Of a DNA stretch of 64,000 bases, positions 8,535-16,268 are shown in pieces (within the stretch, counting starts at the first letter, position 1; each line of letters starts with the position of its first letter). The position numbers were made by a program, and so were the translations under genes. The stretch is from NCBI GenBank assembly GCA_023398495.1, contig JAEWSG010000206.1, positions 14,574-78,573 on the forward strand, given 5' to 3'. The notes beneath the pieces were generated by a model. It ran no database searches. It worked only from the letters and a program-made list of their open reading frames with translations, and was not told the origin of the DNA. This DNA is from Bacillota bacterium (lineage in GTDB: Bacteria > Bacillota > Clostridia > Acetivibrionales > Acetivibrionaceae).

Positions 8535-9272
8535 ATGAAAAATGTAAAATTGACAATTGAGTATGATGGGACAAATTATCATGGATGGCAGAGACAGTCA
8601 AATGCACAAACAGTTCAGGAAATGATTGAAAAAGCTATAAGAGGATTAACTGGAGAGCAAATAACAATAAACGGTTCAAGCAGGACGGACCATGGGGTAC
8701 ATGCCTATGGACAGGTTGCAAACTTTTTTACTCAATCCAATATTCCTCATGACAGGTTTTCATATGCTTTAAATAGGATGCTTCCGGAAGATATTGTAAT
8801 AAGAAGTTCAGAGGAAGTAAGCATGGATTTTCATGCCAGGTATTGTTCCAAGGGAAAGAAATACAGATATTTGATTTATAATTCAAATTTTCCATCAGCA
8901 ATATTCAGAAACAGATCCTATCATGTGTCTTATGATTTAAATATGGATAATATGAAAATGGCACTTCCTTTTTTTAAAGGCACACATGACTTTTCAGCGT
9001 TTAAGGCAACGGGAAGCAGTGTGAAAACATCAGTGAGGACTATTTATGATGCAAACCTGACAAGGGTGGACGACAACATATGGTTTGAAGTATCTGGTGA
9101 TGGATTTTTGTATAACATGGTAAGAATTATGGCAGGAACTTTGGTTGACGTCGGAATGGGAAGAATAAAGGCAGAAGAAATTCCATGCATTATAAAGAGC
9201 CTTGACAGAAAAAAGGCTGGAAGGACAGCACCACCTCAAGGATTATACCTTGTAGAAGTATATTATGAATAA
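8535..9272 (+). CDS. truA: tRNA pseudouridine(38-40) synthase
   Basis: TruA converts uridines 38-40 of tRNA anticodon arms to pseudouridine. The 245-residue protein has the start KLTIEYDGTNYHGWQRQ, the catalytic aspartate at residue 52 in GSSRTDHGVHA, and the conserved FHARYCSKGKKYRY segment. It lies 17 bases after the ROK kinase and ahead of rplM-rpsI, its usual partners in Firmicutes. Confidence 0.96.
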   Translation: MKNVKLTIEYDGTNYHGWQRQSNAQTVQEMIEKAIRGLTGEQITINGSSRTDHGVHAYGQVANFFTQSNIPHDRFSYALNRMLPEDIVIRSSEEVSMDFHARYCSKGKKYRYLIYNSNFPSAIFRNRSYHVSYDLNMDNMKMALPFFKGTHDFSAFKATGSSVKTSVRTIYDANLTRVDDNIWFEVSGDGFLYNMVRIMAGTLVDVGMGRIKAEEIPCIIKSLDRKKAGRTAPPQGLYLVEVYYE

Positions 9273-9410
9273 TGTATAAATTGAATTTATAGAGTTTCTT
9301 GAGGAACTATAAAAAAGTGAAATGAAAGACGATTATAAGAGAGTATAGGTTAAATAAGGGCAAAAAAGCAAAGGAAATAAAAGATAAATTAAAAAAACAA
9401 TAAAATACAC

Positions 9411-9439
9411 TTGACACTATATTGGGTCTGTATTAAAAT
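9411..9439 (+). promoter_or_regulatory. Promoter of rplM-rpsI
   Basis: TTGACA at 9411-9416, a 17-base spacer and TAAAAT at 9434-9439 form a near-consensus sigma-A promoter. Transcription would start near 9446, leaving a leader of about 90 bases with small complementary pieces (AGTGT/ACACT, GTTCA/TGAAC) that could be an L13-type leader; this second point is weak. Confidence 0.8.
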
Positions 9440-9534
9440 AATTAAGTGTCGAAAATTTGGTTCACTAAACACTGAACTAAAAGTTTATTATTATAAATAT
9501 TTTTTATGATTGTTTTAAGGAGGTTCGGATTAGA

Positions 9535-9966
9535 ATGAAGACTTTTATGGCAAAAGACCATGAAGTTCAAAGAAAGTGGTATATTGTTGACGCCGAAGGT
9601 AAACCACTTGGAAGATTGGCTAGCGAAGTTGCAAAGATTTTAAGAGGAAAGAACAAGCCTGAATATACTCCACATGTTGATACTGGTGATCATGTAATAG
9701 TATTGAATGCAGAGAAGGTTGTTCTCACAGGAAATAAGTTGGAACAGAAGATGTACAGACACCATTCACTTTATCCCGGAGGATTGAAGGAAATCAAGTA
9801 CAGAATTTTTATGCAGGATAAACCTGAAAGAGCTGTTGAACTAGCTATTAAAGGTATGCTTCCACATAATAGTCTTGGAAGAGCAATGTTTAGGAAGCTT
9901 AAAGTATACAAAGGCACTGAACATGAACATCAGGCTCAAAAACCTGAAAAACTCGAAATATTATAA
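9535..9966 (+). CDS. rplM: 50S ribosomal protein L13
   Basis: L13 is an early assembly protein of the large subunit. The 143-residue product opens MKTFMAKDHEVQRKWYIVDAE in family style, followed by GRLASEVAKILRGK and the MLPHNSLGRAMF signature near residue 107. AAGGAGG at about 9518-9524 gives the start. Co-transcribed with rpsI, 24 bases downstream. Confidence 0.97.
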   Translation: MKTFMAKDHEVQRKWYIVDAEGKPLGRLASEVAKILRGKNKPEYTPHVDTGDHVIVLNAEKVVLTGNKLEQKMYRHHSLYPGGLKEIKYRIFMQDKPERAVELAIKGMLPHNSLGRAMFRKLKVYKGTEHEHQAQKPEKLEIL

Positions 9967-9990
9967 TTGAGGAAGGAGGAGTAGAATTTT

Positions 9991-10383
9991 ATGGCAAAGG
10001 TACAGTATTATGGAACTGGTAGAAGAAAAAAATCTGTTGCAAGAGTTAGACTTGTTCCTGGAGAAGGAAAAGTTACTATAAATGAAAGAGATCTTGACAA
10101 TTATTTCGGTTTGGAAACATTGAAAGTTATTGTTAAGCAGCCATTAGTGCTCACAGATACAGGAAGCAAATTCGATGTAATCTGTAAAGTTATAGGTGGA
10201 GGTTATACCGGTCAGGCTGGTGCTATAAGACACGGTATATCAAGAGCCCTTTTAAAGGCTGACGAAGAATTAAGACCTGTATTAAAGAAAGCTGGCTTCC
10301 TCACAAGGGATCCAAGAATGAAGGAAAGAAAGAAATACGGACTCAAGAAAGCAAGAAGAGCACCACAGTTCTCAAAGAGATAA
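9991..10383 (+). CDS. rpsI: 30S ribosomal protein S9
   Basis: S9 lies in the 30S head, with its basic tail reaching the P-site tRNA. The 130 residues show YYGTGRRKKSVARVRLVPG at the start, GGGYTGQAGAIRHGISRAL in the middle, and the C-terminal KARRAPQFSKR tail. AGGAAGGAGG precedes it. Last gene of the ribosomal block. Confidence 0.97.
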   Translation: MAKVQYYGTGRRKKSVARVRLVPGEGKVTINERDLDNYFGLETLKVIVKQPLVLTDTGSKFDVICKVIGGGYTGQAGAIRHGISRALLKADEELRPVLKKAGFLTRDPRMKERKKYGLKKARRAPQFSKR

Positions 10384-10450
10384 TGGTCTTTATTTTGCAA
10401 ATATACTTGGAAGTTTGCAAGCAAACTTCGAAATACTTCAAACAATTCAG

Positions 10451-10486
10451 AACCTCTCGGGAAATCTTCCTTGGGAGGTTTTGTTA
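10451..10486 (+). terminator. Terminator after rpsI
   Basis: AACCTC...GGGAA paired with TTCC...GAGGTT around a short loop, followed by TTTTGTT. It closes the rplM-rpsI unit. Confidence 0.75.
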
Positions 10487-10515
10487 TACAAGTTGTTTTA
10501 TAGGGGTTGACGTAA

Positions 10516-11160
10516 TTGTCATTGTGGGGGATTTTTATTAGTGCATTTTTAATGGGATTTTCTGGTGCAATGATGCCGGGTCCAATGTTAGGCGTTACAG
10601 TTGATGGAAGTCTTAGAAGGGGATATATTGCTGGACCGTTAGTAGTTTTAGGGCATGGAATTCTGGAAATAATTCTTATTATTTTTATGGCGTTCGGTTT
10701 AAAAGATTTCTTTTCAAATTCGACTATAGCAGGATTTATTGGAATTTTTGGGGGAGCCTTTCTTGCATGGATGGGTTATGATATGATAAAATCCAGCCTT
10801 AAGAAAACAGTTTCATTAGGGAAGCAAGAGTGTAAAAAAACAGGACAAGGAAGTCTTATACTGACAGGTGCAGTTGTTAGTGCTACAAACCCTTACTTTA
10901 TTCTATGGTGGGCATCAACAGGAATGGAATCTGTAAGACAGGCTTATTTTTTTGGGGGAGTAGGTGTTTTGACTTTCTTTATTGGCCATATTCTATCTGA
11001 TTTTACATGGTTTGCTGCAATATCTATTGCTTTTTCTAAAGGTAAGAAATTAATGAATGATACAATATACCAATGGGTTGTTTTGTTTTTGGGTGCTTTT
11101 ATTATTCTATTTTCAATTAAGTTTATTGTTGGTGGATGGCTGGCATTTACCTCAAGATAA
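10516..11160 (+). CDS. LysE-family export protein
   Basis: A 214-residue membrane protein with about six hydrophobic segments and the LysE/RhtB-type start (MGFSGAMMPGPMLGVTV), so probably an amino-acid or metabolite exporter. The start is TTG at 10516, about 8 bases after AGGGGT; no ATG gives the complete first helix. The conserved ATNPYFILWW segment near residue 125 supports the family. Substrate unknown. Confidence 0.82.
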   Translation: MSLWGIFISAFLMGFSGAMMPGPMLGVTVDGSLRRGYIAGPLVVLGHGILEIILIIFMAFGLKDFFSNSTIAGFIGIFGGAFLAWMGYDMIKSSLKKTVSLGKQECKKTGQGSLILTGAVVSATNPYFILWWASTGMESVRQAYFFGGVGVLTFFIGHILSDFTWFAAISIAFSKGKKLMNDTIYQWVVLFLGAFIILFSIKFIVGGWLAFTSR

Positions 11161-11200
11161 AAATTAAGTTGCACATATTTTTGAAAGCAAGGAGGATTTT

Positions 11201-12052
11201 ATGAATCCATTGATTAAATATAGAGGTGGAAAATCAAAAGAAATTTCATATTTCATAAAGAACGTGCCTGAAACATATTTAAGATATATTGAGCCGTTTT
11301 TTGGTGGTGGTGCATTGTTTTTTTATTTGCAACCACAGAATGCTATTATAAATGACGTTAATACCAGACTTTATGATTTTTATAAAGAAATGAAGGAAGA
11401 ATATCCACAGGTAAGGATTCAACTGGACAGTCTACAAGAAATCTATGAAAAAAATCAAGCTGATTATGAACAATTAAAAAAGCAATATCCGGATGAGAGA
11501 GTTGAAAACAAGAACGAAGAATTATACTATAAATTAAGAGATGCCTTTAATCATAAAACTGAATCAAAATATTTGGATGCAGTTTTGTATTTTTTTATTA
11601 ACAAGACTGCATATTCAGGTATGATACGTTATAATGCCAAAGGTGAATACAATGTTCCGTTTGGAAGATATAAAAATTTTAACACCAAATTAATTACGGA
11701 TGAACATTATAAGTTGTTGAAACGAACTGAAATTTATAATAAAGATTACTCAGAAATATTTAATATGGCTAATGACCAGGATTTTATTTTTTTAGATCCA
11801 CCGTATGACTGTATCTTTAATGATTATGGTAATGAAAATTATAAAAATGGATTTGGAGAAGATGAACATAGACGATTGGCAAATGATTTTAAAAATTTAA
11901 CATGTATGGCTTTGCTGGTAATAGGAAAGTCTGAACTGACAGAAGAATTATACGGAAAGTATGTAGTTGATGAATATGAAAAATCTTATGCAGTAAATAT
12001 CCGAAATCGTTTTAAAGCAGATGCAAAGCATATTATAGTAACCAATTATTAG
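11201..12052 (+). CDS. Dam-type DNA adenine methylase (D12 class)
   Basis: A 283-residue N6-adenine DNA methyltransferase of the D12 class. Seen: KYRGGKSKEI at the N-terminus, the AdoMet-binding EPFFGGGALFF at 31-41, and catalytic DPPYD at 199-203. AAGGAGG precedes the ATG. No restriction endonuclease or specificity subunit lies beside it, so it is an orphan methylase here: either housekeeping, phage-derived or the remnant of a restriction system. Its recognition sequence cannot be read from the gene. Confidence 0.88.
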   Translation: MNPLIKYRGGKSKEISYFIKNVPETYLRYIEPFFGGGALFFYLQPQNAIINDVNTRLYDFYKEMKEEYPQVRIQLDSLQEIYEKNQADYEQLKKQYPDERVENKNEELYYKLRDAFNHKTESKYLDAVLYFFINKTAYSGMIRYNAKGEYNVPFGRYKNFNTKLITDEHYKLLKRTEIYNKDYSEIFNMANDQDFIFLDPPYDCIFNDYGNENYKNGFGEDEHRRLANDFKNLTCMALLVIGKSELTEELYGKYVVDEYEKSYAVNIRNRFKADAKHIIVTNY

Positions 12053-12060
12053 TAATTGAC

Positions 12061-12100
12061 AACAGAAATTGTTTCTAGAGTGTGCACGGCACAAACAAAG
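12061..12100. repeat. Repeat family A, partial copy
   Basis: A 40-base segment with ACAGAAATTG, TTTCTAGAGTG and GGCACAAACA in the same order as in 3586-3620. The rest of the 12053-12197 gap shows AGTGC-containing pieces but no clear element end. Confidence 0.6.
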
Positions 12101-12197
12101 TTAGTGCATTGTTTTTAGTGCAGAAAAAGTGCTGAAAGTTTAAAGCAAGATGTAATATATAAAGAAGAGGTTAAATATATTGGTTGAAGGTGATTTT

Positions 12198-12497
12198 GTG
12201 AATGTTGTGGCAATTCTACTTATAATTTTAGCAGCTTTATTTTGCACTATTGGCTGTTGGATATCAATTTGGTTTTTTGGAGCTGGAATTATTTTATTAA
12301 TAGTCGGAACTCTAATGTTAATGTATTGGAGCACAAAAAATTATAAATGGGAATGCCTAAGTTGTGGAAATAAATTTTCGATTAGTTTAAAAGAAAATGT
12401 TTTGGGCTTAAATCAAGGAGTGAATGAGAAAGAATTAACTTGCCCTAAATGCCTAAAAAAAGGTATTTGCAAGGGTGTTAATATAAATAAAATGTAA
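12198..12497 (+). CDS. Small membrane protein with C-terminal zinc ribbon
   Basis: About 99 residues: two adjacent hydrophobic helices (roughly 3-45) then a cytoplasmic zinc ribbon with CLSCGNKF and CPKCLKKG pairs. GTG at 12198 lies about 6-7 bases after AAGGTG, so I prefer it to the in-frame TTG at 12180. No function is known to me. It stands alone before a terminator and the PadR operon. Confidence 0.65.
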   Translation: MNVVAILLIILAALFCTIGCWISIWFFGAGIILLIVGTLMLMYWSTKNYKWECLSCGNKFSISLKENVLGLNQGVNEKELTCPKCLKKGICKGVNINKM

Positions 12498-12548
12498 AAC
12501 TATTTAATGGCTTAAAATATAAAAGGTTGGAGGTCGTACAGGATCATA

Positions 12549-12602
12549 CGCTCTGTGGATGCTAAAAAGGTAATTATTTAAGCATTCATAGGGCGTTTTT
12601 TG
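12549..12602 (+). terminator. Probable terminator before padR
   Basis: ACGCTCTGTGGATGCT pairs imperfectly with AGCATTCATAGGGCGT around an AT-rich loop, followed by TTTTTTG. Confidence 0.7.
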
Positions 12603-12662
12603 AACATTTTCTTTTTGAAAATTGTTATAAAAGATTTTACTCAGTTGAATGCAAATATATCC

Positions 12663-12691
12663 TTGACAGATATATCGTGACATGATATATT
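12663..12691 (+). promoter_or_regulatory. padR promoter with overlapping operator
   Basis: TTGACA at 12663-12668, 17-base spacer, TATATT at 12686-12691. The spacer and -10 carry the dyad ATATATC...GATATAT, followed by a second ATATATC, the usual form of a PadR operator. The regulator encoded next probably represses its own operon here. Confidence 0.8.
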
Positions 12692-12729
12692 TAATATATC
12701 GGAGAACGATAGATTGGGGGCTGAGTTAT

Positions 12730-13044
12730 ATGAATGAAAATATGCCATTAACTGAAGCGATTTACTACATTTTGCTTTCAGTGAGGAAGCCAAATCATGG
12801 GTATGGAATCATTCAGGAAATTAGTGAAATTACCGATAGAAGGGTTATGTTAGGGCCAGGAACATTATATGGAGCCATTAACTCTATGCTTTCGAGAGGG
12901 TGGATTAAGTTATACAGCGAAGACAAAGAATCAAGAAAGAAAAAAGAGTATGTAATTACCAAGGATGGCAAAGAAGTATTTCACAATGAAGTCGTGAGGT
13001 TGAACGAACTTGTAAATAATGCGAAGTTAATGGAGGGGGAATAA
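12730..13044 (+). CDS. PadR-family transcriptional regulator
   Basis: A 105-residue winged-helix regulator: TEAIYYILLSVRKPNHGYGI at the start, LGPGTLYGAINSMLSRGWI as recognition region, then the KEYVITKDGKEV wing. An in-frame ATG at 12682 lies upstream of the promoter -10 and cannot be used; the ATG at 12730 follows GGGGG at 12716-12720. The next gene starts 3 bases after it. PadR plus DUF2812 is a recurring pair, so it likely controls this operon; effector unknown. Confidence 0.92.
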   Translation: MNENMPLTEAIYYILLSVRKPNHGYGIIQEISEITDRRVMLGPGTLYGAINSMLSRGWIKLYSEDKESRKKKEYVITKDGKEVFHNEVVRLNELVNNAKLMEGE

Positions 13045-13047
13045 GAT

Positions 13048-13557
13048 ATGTTAAAATTCAGATTATATTATGATAAGGATGCGGAACAGGATTGGTTGAC
13101 GAAAATGTCTAATAGGGGTTATGCATTTAAAAACTATTTTCTTGGGTTTTATACATTTGAAGAATGTGAGCCGGGTAAGTATTTATATCAAATTGATTTA
13201 ATAGACGACAAAGCTAATGCATACGAAGAATTTTGCGAATTTATGAAGGAAAGCGGAGTTGATATAGTAGCCCGTTGGTATCGTTGGGTTTATTTAAGGA
13301 AAGCTGCATCAGAGGGTGTCTTTGAAATGTATACCGATAATGAGTCCAAGATTAATCAATATACAAGGATTAGGAAATTCTTTTCATTTTTTCTTATATT
13401 AGAGATTATCTGCTTTTTCGTAGAAATCAATGCAGCTATACAATCAGGAAAAACTATATTCTGGGTCTTTACCTTGTTGATAGGAGTAATTGCACTGGCA
13501 TTTTTGCGTATTACATGGAAATGCAGTTGGAAAATTGAACAACTGAGAAGAGATTGA
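13048..13557 (+). CDS. DUF2812 membrane protein
   Basis: A 169-residue protein with an N-terminal DUF2812-like domain (KFRLYYDKDAEQDWLTKMS, then FEECEPGKYLYQIDL) and two C-terminal transmembrane helices at about 110-128 and 138-155. It begins 3 bases after padR, so it is translationally coupled. Such proteins usually accompany PadR regulators; what they do is not established. Confidence 0.85.
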   Translation: MLKFRLYYDKDAEQDWLTKMSNRGYAFKNYFLGFYTFEECEPGKYLYQIDLIDDKANAYEEFCEFMKESGVDIVARWYRWVYLRKAASEGVFEMYTDNESKINQYTRIRKFFSFFLILEIICFFVEINAAIQSGKTIFWVFTLLIGVIALAFLRITWKCSWKIEQLRRD

Positions 13558-13590
13558 ATTAATTACGAAAGTATTTCACCAAATCCAATA

Positions 13591-13634
13591 CAGTGCTATA
13601 ATAACATTATATTTCGTAGTACGTGAAAGCACTA
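13591..13634. repeat. Possible fragment of repeat family A
   Basis: A 44-base stretch from CAGTGCT to AGCACTA, with ATAACATTAT inside; its ends match the terminal sequence of family A (TAGTGCT...AACATTA). Too short to be sure. Confidence 0.35.
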
Positions 13635-13677
13635 AATATATTAGTTCATTTAAGCTCAATATTTAAGACAGGAAAAG

Positions 13678-14865
13678 GTGAAGTTTTTGAATAAAAAGAA
13701 AATAGCAATTTTATTAACAGCTGTTATTATAAGCTGTGGAGCATTGTTTTTCTATTTTAGCAATGACAAAGCAGAGTATATGCCTTATAAAGAGTTTTAC
13801 GGATTTGTTGAAAAGGGAGAGGTGGCTTCTGCACAAATTGGAGAAAACGAGGTTGCGTTTTATCTCAAAGGTGAAGAAACAAAATACCAGACTGATAATC
13901 CTGAACTGAATACATTTAAGGAATTTCTGCTGCTTAACGAGGTTGAGGTAAAAGCTGAAGAAAGCGTAGATGAAATTCTGGTCAGTATTACAGACATAAT
14001 CTTCAATGTGCTCTTTTTCGCAATTATAGTATTTGCATTATATAAATTACGGGGGTTTATAAACACCTTTAAAGTAATTCGTCACAGTAAAACAAGGTTT
14101 TCAGATGTAGCGGGCATGGAGGAATTGAAAAAGGAAATGATGCAGGCTGTCGACATCTTAAAACATCCTAAAGAATATGCGTCTAAAGGAATACGTCAGG
14201 TAAGCGGAATAATGCTTGAGGGCAACCCCGGAAACGGAAAAACTTTGTTTGCAAGAGCACTTGCAGGGGAAGCTAATATGAATTTTATCGCAACAAAGGC
14301 AACAGATTTCCAGAGTGCAATTATGTCCATTGGACCAGGTAAAATTAAGGCACTTTTCAGAAAAGCACGTGCCAACAAGCCCTGCATTATATTTATTGAT
14401 GAATTTGACGGAATAGGTGAGAAGAGAAACTATTCGGGTACAGGTATTGATAAGGAGAATAACAGACTTATAACGGCAATGCTGAACGAATTGGACGGCT
14501 TCTCACGTGAGAGCGGAGTTATGGTTATTGCAGCAACAAATAATTTCAGATCTCTGGATGAAGCGTTAGTCCGTGCGGGAAGATTTGATAAGAAGTACAC
14601 TGTTCCGTATCCTGATTTTAATACCAGGTTGGAGTTGATTGGGATTTACACAAAAAACAAGAAGATAGAACCGGATTTGTCAATTGAAAAACTGTCTGCC
14701 TCCTTTGAGGGTTTGAGTTGCTCACAGATTGAAACAATACTCAACGAAGCTGCTATGATTGCATCAGGGAGCGGACGCACAGAGATAAAAGAGGTTGATA
14801 TAATATCAGCTATTAGAAGAACATGTAATGTATCACCATCAAAAGGAGTAACAAAAAGAGCGTGA
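13678..14865 (+). CDS. FtsH-like membrane AAA ATPase without protease domain
   Basis: 395 residues with FtsH layout: transmembrane helix 8-28, an extracytoplasmic domain like the FtsH N-domain (YMPYKEFYGFVEKGEV), helix about 108-125, then the AAA module: FSDVAGMEELKKEM, Walker A GNPGNGKT, Walker B CIIFIDEFDGIG, arginine-finger region RAGRFDKK and the lid. It ends just where FtsH would begin its HEAGH zinc-protease domain, so proteolysis is not expected. Start may be GTG 13678 or TTG 13687 (AAGGTG spacing favours the latter). Repeat D starts two bases after the stop, which may mark the loss of the protease half. Confidence 0.85.
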   Translation: MKFLNKKKIAILLTAVIISCGALFFYFSNDKAEYMPYKEFYGFVEKGEVASAQIGENEVAFYLKGEETKYQTDNPELNTFKEFLLLNEVEVKAEESVDEILVSITDIIFNVLFFAIIVFALYKLRGFINTFKVIRHSKTRFSDVAGMEELKKEMMQAVDILKHPKEYASKGIRQVSGIMLEGNPGNGKTLFARALAGEANMNFIATKATDFQSAIMSIGPGKIKALFRKARANKPCIIFIDEFDGIGEKRNYSGTGIDKENNRLITAMLNELDGFSRESGVMVIAATNNFRSLDEALVRAGRFDKKYTVPYPDFNTRLELIGIYTKNKKIEPDLSIEKLSASFEGLSCSQIETILNEAAMIASGSGRTEIKEVDIISAIRRTCNVSPSKGVTKRA

Positions 14866-14867
14866 TA

Positions 14868-14921
14868 GTTCCGCTGTTTACCGCAGCGGAATTTACTACT
14901 TTGATTGCAGCTTCCGCTGCC
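14868..14921. repeat. Repeat family D, copy 1
   Basis: 54 bases matching the reverse complement of 40212-40265 with about five differences. The arms CGCAGCGGAA and TTCCGCTGC can fold into a hairpin. It lies between the FtsH-like gene and the next; the frame open through it is not the true start of that gene. Confidence 0.8.
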
Positions 14922-14948
14922 TTATTTATTTTGACCCGGGAGGAAAAA

Positions 14949-16247
14949 ATGTTTAATTATATAACAACTGCTATATTAGTCATTATTGTTGTGATTTGGT
15001 TAATTAGATTTTTGAATCAGGCTGGATTGCCTATGCCTGATAATAGGTTTTTCAACTGGATTACAGCACAAAAAAACATGACAGGAGAAAAGGTTAATAA
15101 AAAACAGCTGATAAGAGTGTTTTTTTGGGCTTTGGGTATTCGGATTATCATTTACTTGTTTGGTGCGATAAGCACTAGAATTTTTATGGACGAAGGTTCT
15201 GTATATACCTTTAAAAGTTTTCTAGATAGCTGGATAAGATGGGACTCGTCAAATTACATTGATTTGGCGAGTAAGGGATATAGTAATTGTATTGTGGAGG
15301 GTAAACACTTATTTTTGGTGTTTTTTCCTTTGTACCCGGTTGCTATTCGCCTGATGCATTATGTAATCAGGGATTACCAGCTTGCTGCATTGGTGGTTTC
15401 AGTTCTTAGCTATTGTATAGGTTCTTGTTATTTCTATGCCTTAATTGCCGAGGAATATGGGAAATCTATTGCAAAGAAGGCGTTTATCTATTTGGCTGTT
15501 TTTCCGTTTTCCTTCTTTTTTGGAGGTGTTATGACAGAGAGTTTGTTTTTCTGTACAACAGCAGCGGCATTTTATTATATTAAACGGCATAACTGGCTTA
15601 TGGTTTCGTTGTTTGGAATTCTGGCATCTCTTACCAGGTTGCACGGGATTTTGTTGATAGGTGTTGCAGGTGTTGAATTTTTTACCTATTACAAACCCTT
15701 TCAGATGATCTGGGATAGACGGATTAAAGAACTTTTTAAACTGGTTATTACAAAGGGGATTTGCATAGCTCTGATACTGGTTGGACCTTTGATTTATCTA
15801 TATCTTAACTTCAAGGTAGATGGAAACCCCTTTCAGTTTATGATTTATCAAAAGGAGCACTGGGGTCATGTAAATACTTATTTTGCCAACACTGTAAAAG
15901 ATATTTTCAAATATGCGATAAACTTCTCTCAAAAAGATAATATGCTTGCTTCGGTATGGATACCAGAGGCTTTAATATTCATTCTTGCAGCAGCTTTGAT
16001 TATTTACGGTGTTCGCAGGCATAATCTTATGTATACTGCCTATCTGCTAGTGTATACAATTATCAATTATTCTGTGACCTGGCTCATTAGCGGCAGTAGA
16101 TATATGCTATGTGCTTTGCCCATATTTATTATATTGGGGGAAATTGGAGAAAACCGAAAAGAAGCAGACAAGTGGATAACAGTTATAAGTGCCGTCGGAT
16201 TAGGCGTTTACATGACAGGTTACCTGATGTATAAAAATATCATGTAG
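14949..16247 (+). CDS. PIG-V-like membrane glycosyltransferase
   Basis: About 432 residues with many transmembrane helices. The motif RWDSSNYIDLASKGY followed by FFPLYPVAIRL is characteristic of the PIG-V mannosyltransferase family, which uses lipid-linked sugar donors. Start: a GTG at 14862 is in frame, but the first 29 codons would come from repeat D; ATG 14949 has GGGAGG 5-6 bases upstream and is preferred. Sugar and acceptor are unknown; a cell-surface glycan or protein is likely. An MFS gene follows after 21 bases. Confidence 0.8.
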   Translation: MFNYITTAILVIIVVIWLIRFLNQAGLPMPDNRFFNWITAQKNMTGEKVNKKQLIRVFFWALGIRIIIYLFGAISTRIFMDEGSVYTFKSFLDSWIRWDSSNYIDLASKGYSNCIVEGKHLFLVFFPLYPVAIRLMHYVIRDYQLAALVVSVLSYCIGSCYFYALIAEEYGKSIAKKAFIYLAVFPFSFFFGGVMTESLFFCTTAAAFYYIKRHNWLMVSLFGILASLTRLHGILLIGVAGVEFFTYYKPFQMIWDRRIKELFKLVITKGICIALILVGPLIYLYLNFKVDGNPFQFMIYQKEHWGHVNTYFANTVKDIFKYAINFSQKDNMLASVWIPEALIFILAAALIIYGVRRHNLMYTAYLLVYTIINYSVTWLISGSRYMLCALPIFIILGEIGENRKEADKWITVISAVGLGVYMTGYLMYKNIM

Positions 16248-16268
16248 GTCTTAAGGAGAGATAATTCT

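Noticed and set aside
11201..12052. Restriction-modification system
   Set aside because: Only the methylase is present; neighbouring genes encode an exporter and a small membrane protein, not an endonuclease.
12682..12729. ATG 12682 as start of padR
   Set aside because: It is upstream of the predicted transcription start of its own promoter.
14862..14948. GTG 14862 as start of the PIG-V-like gene
   Set aside because: The 29 extra codons are mostly repeat D; ATG 14949 has a proper binding site.
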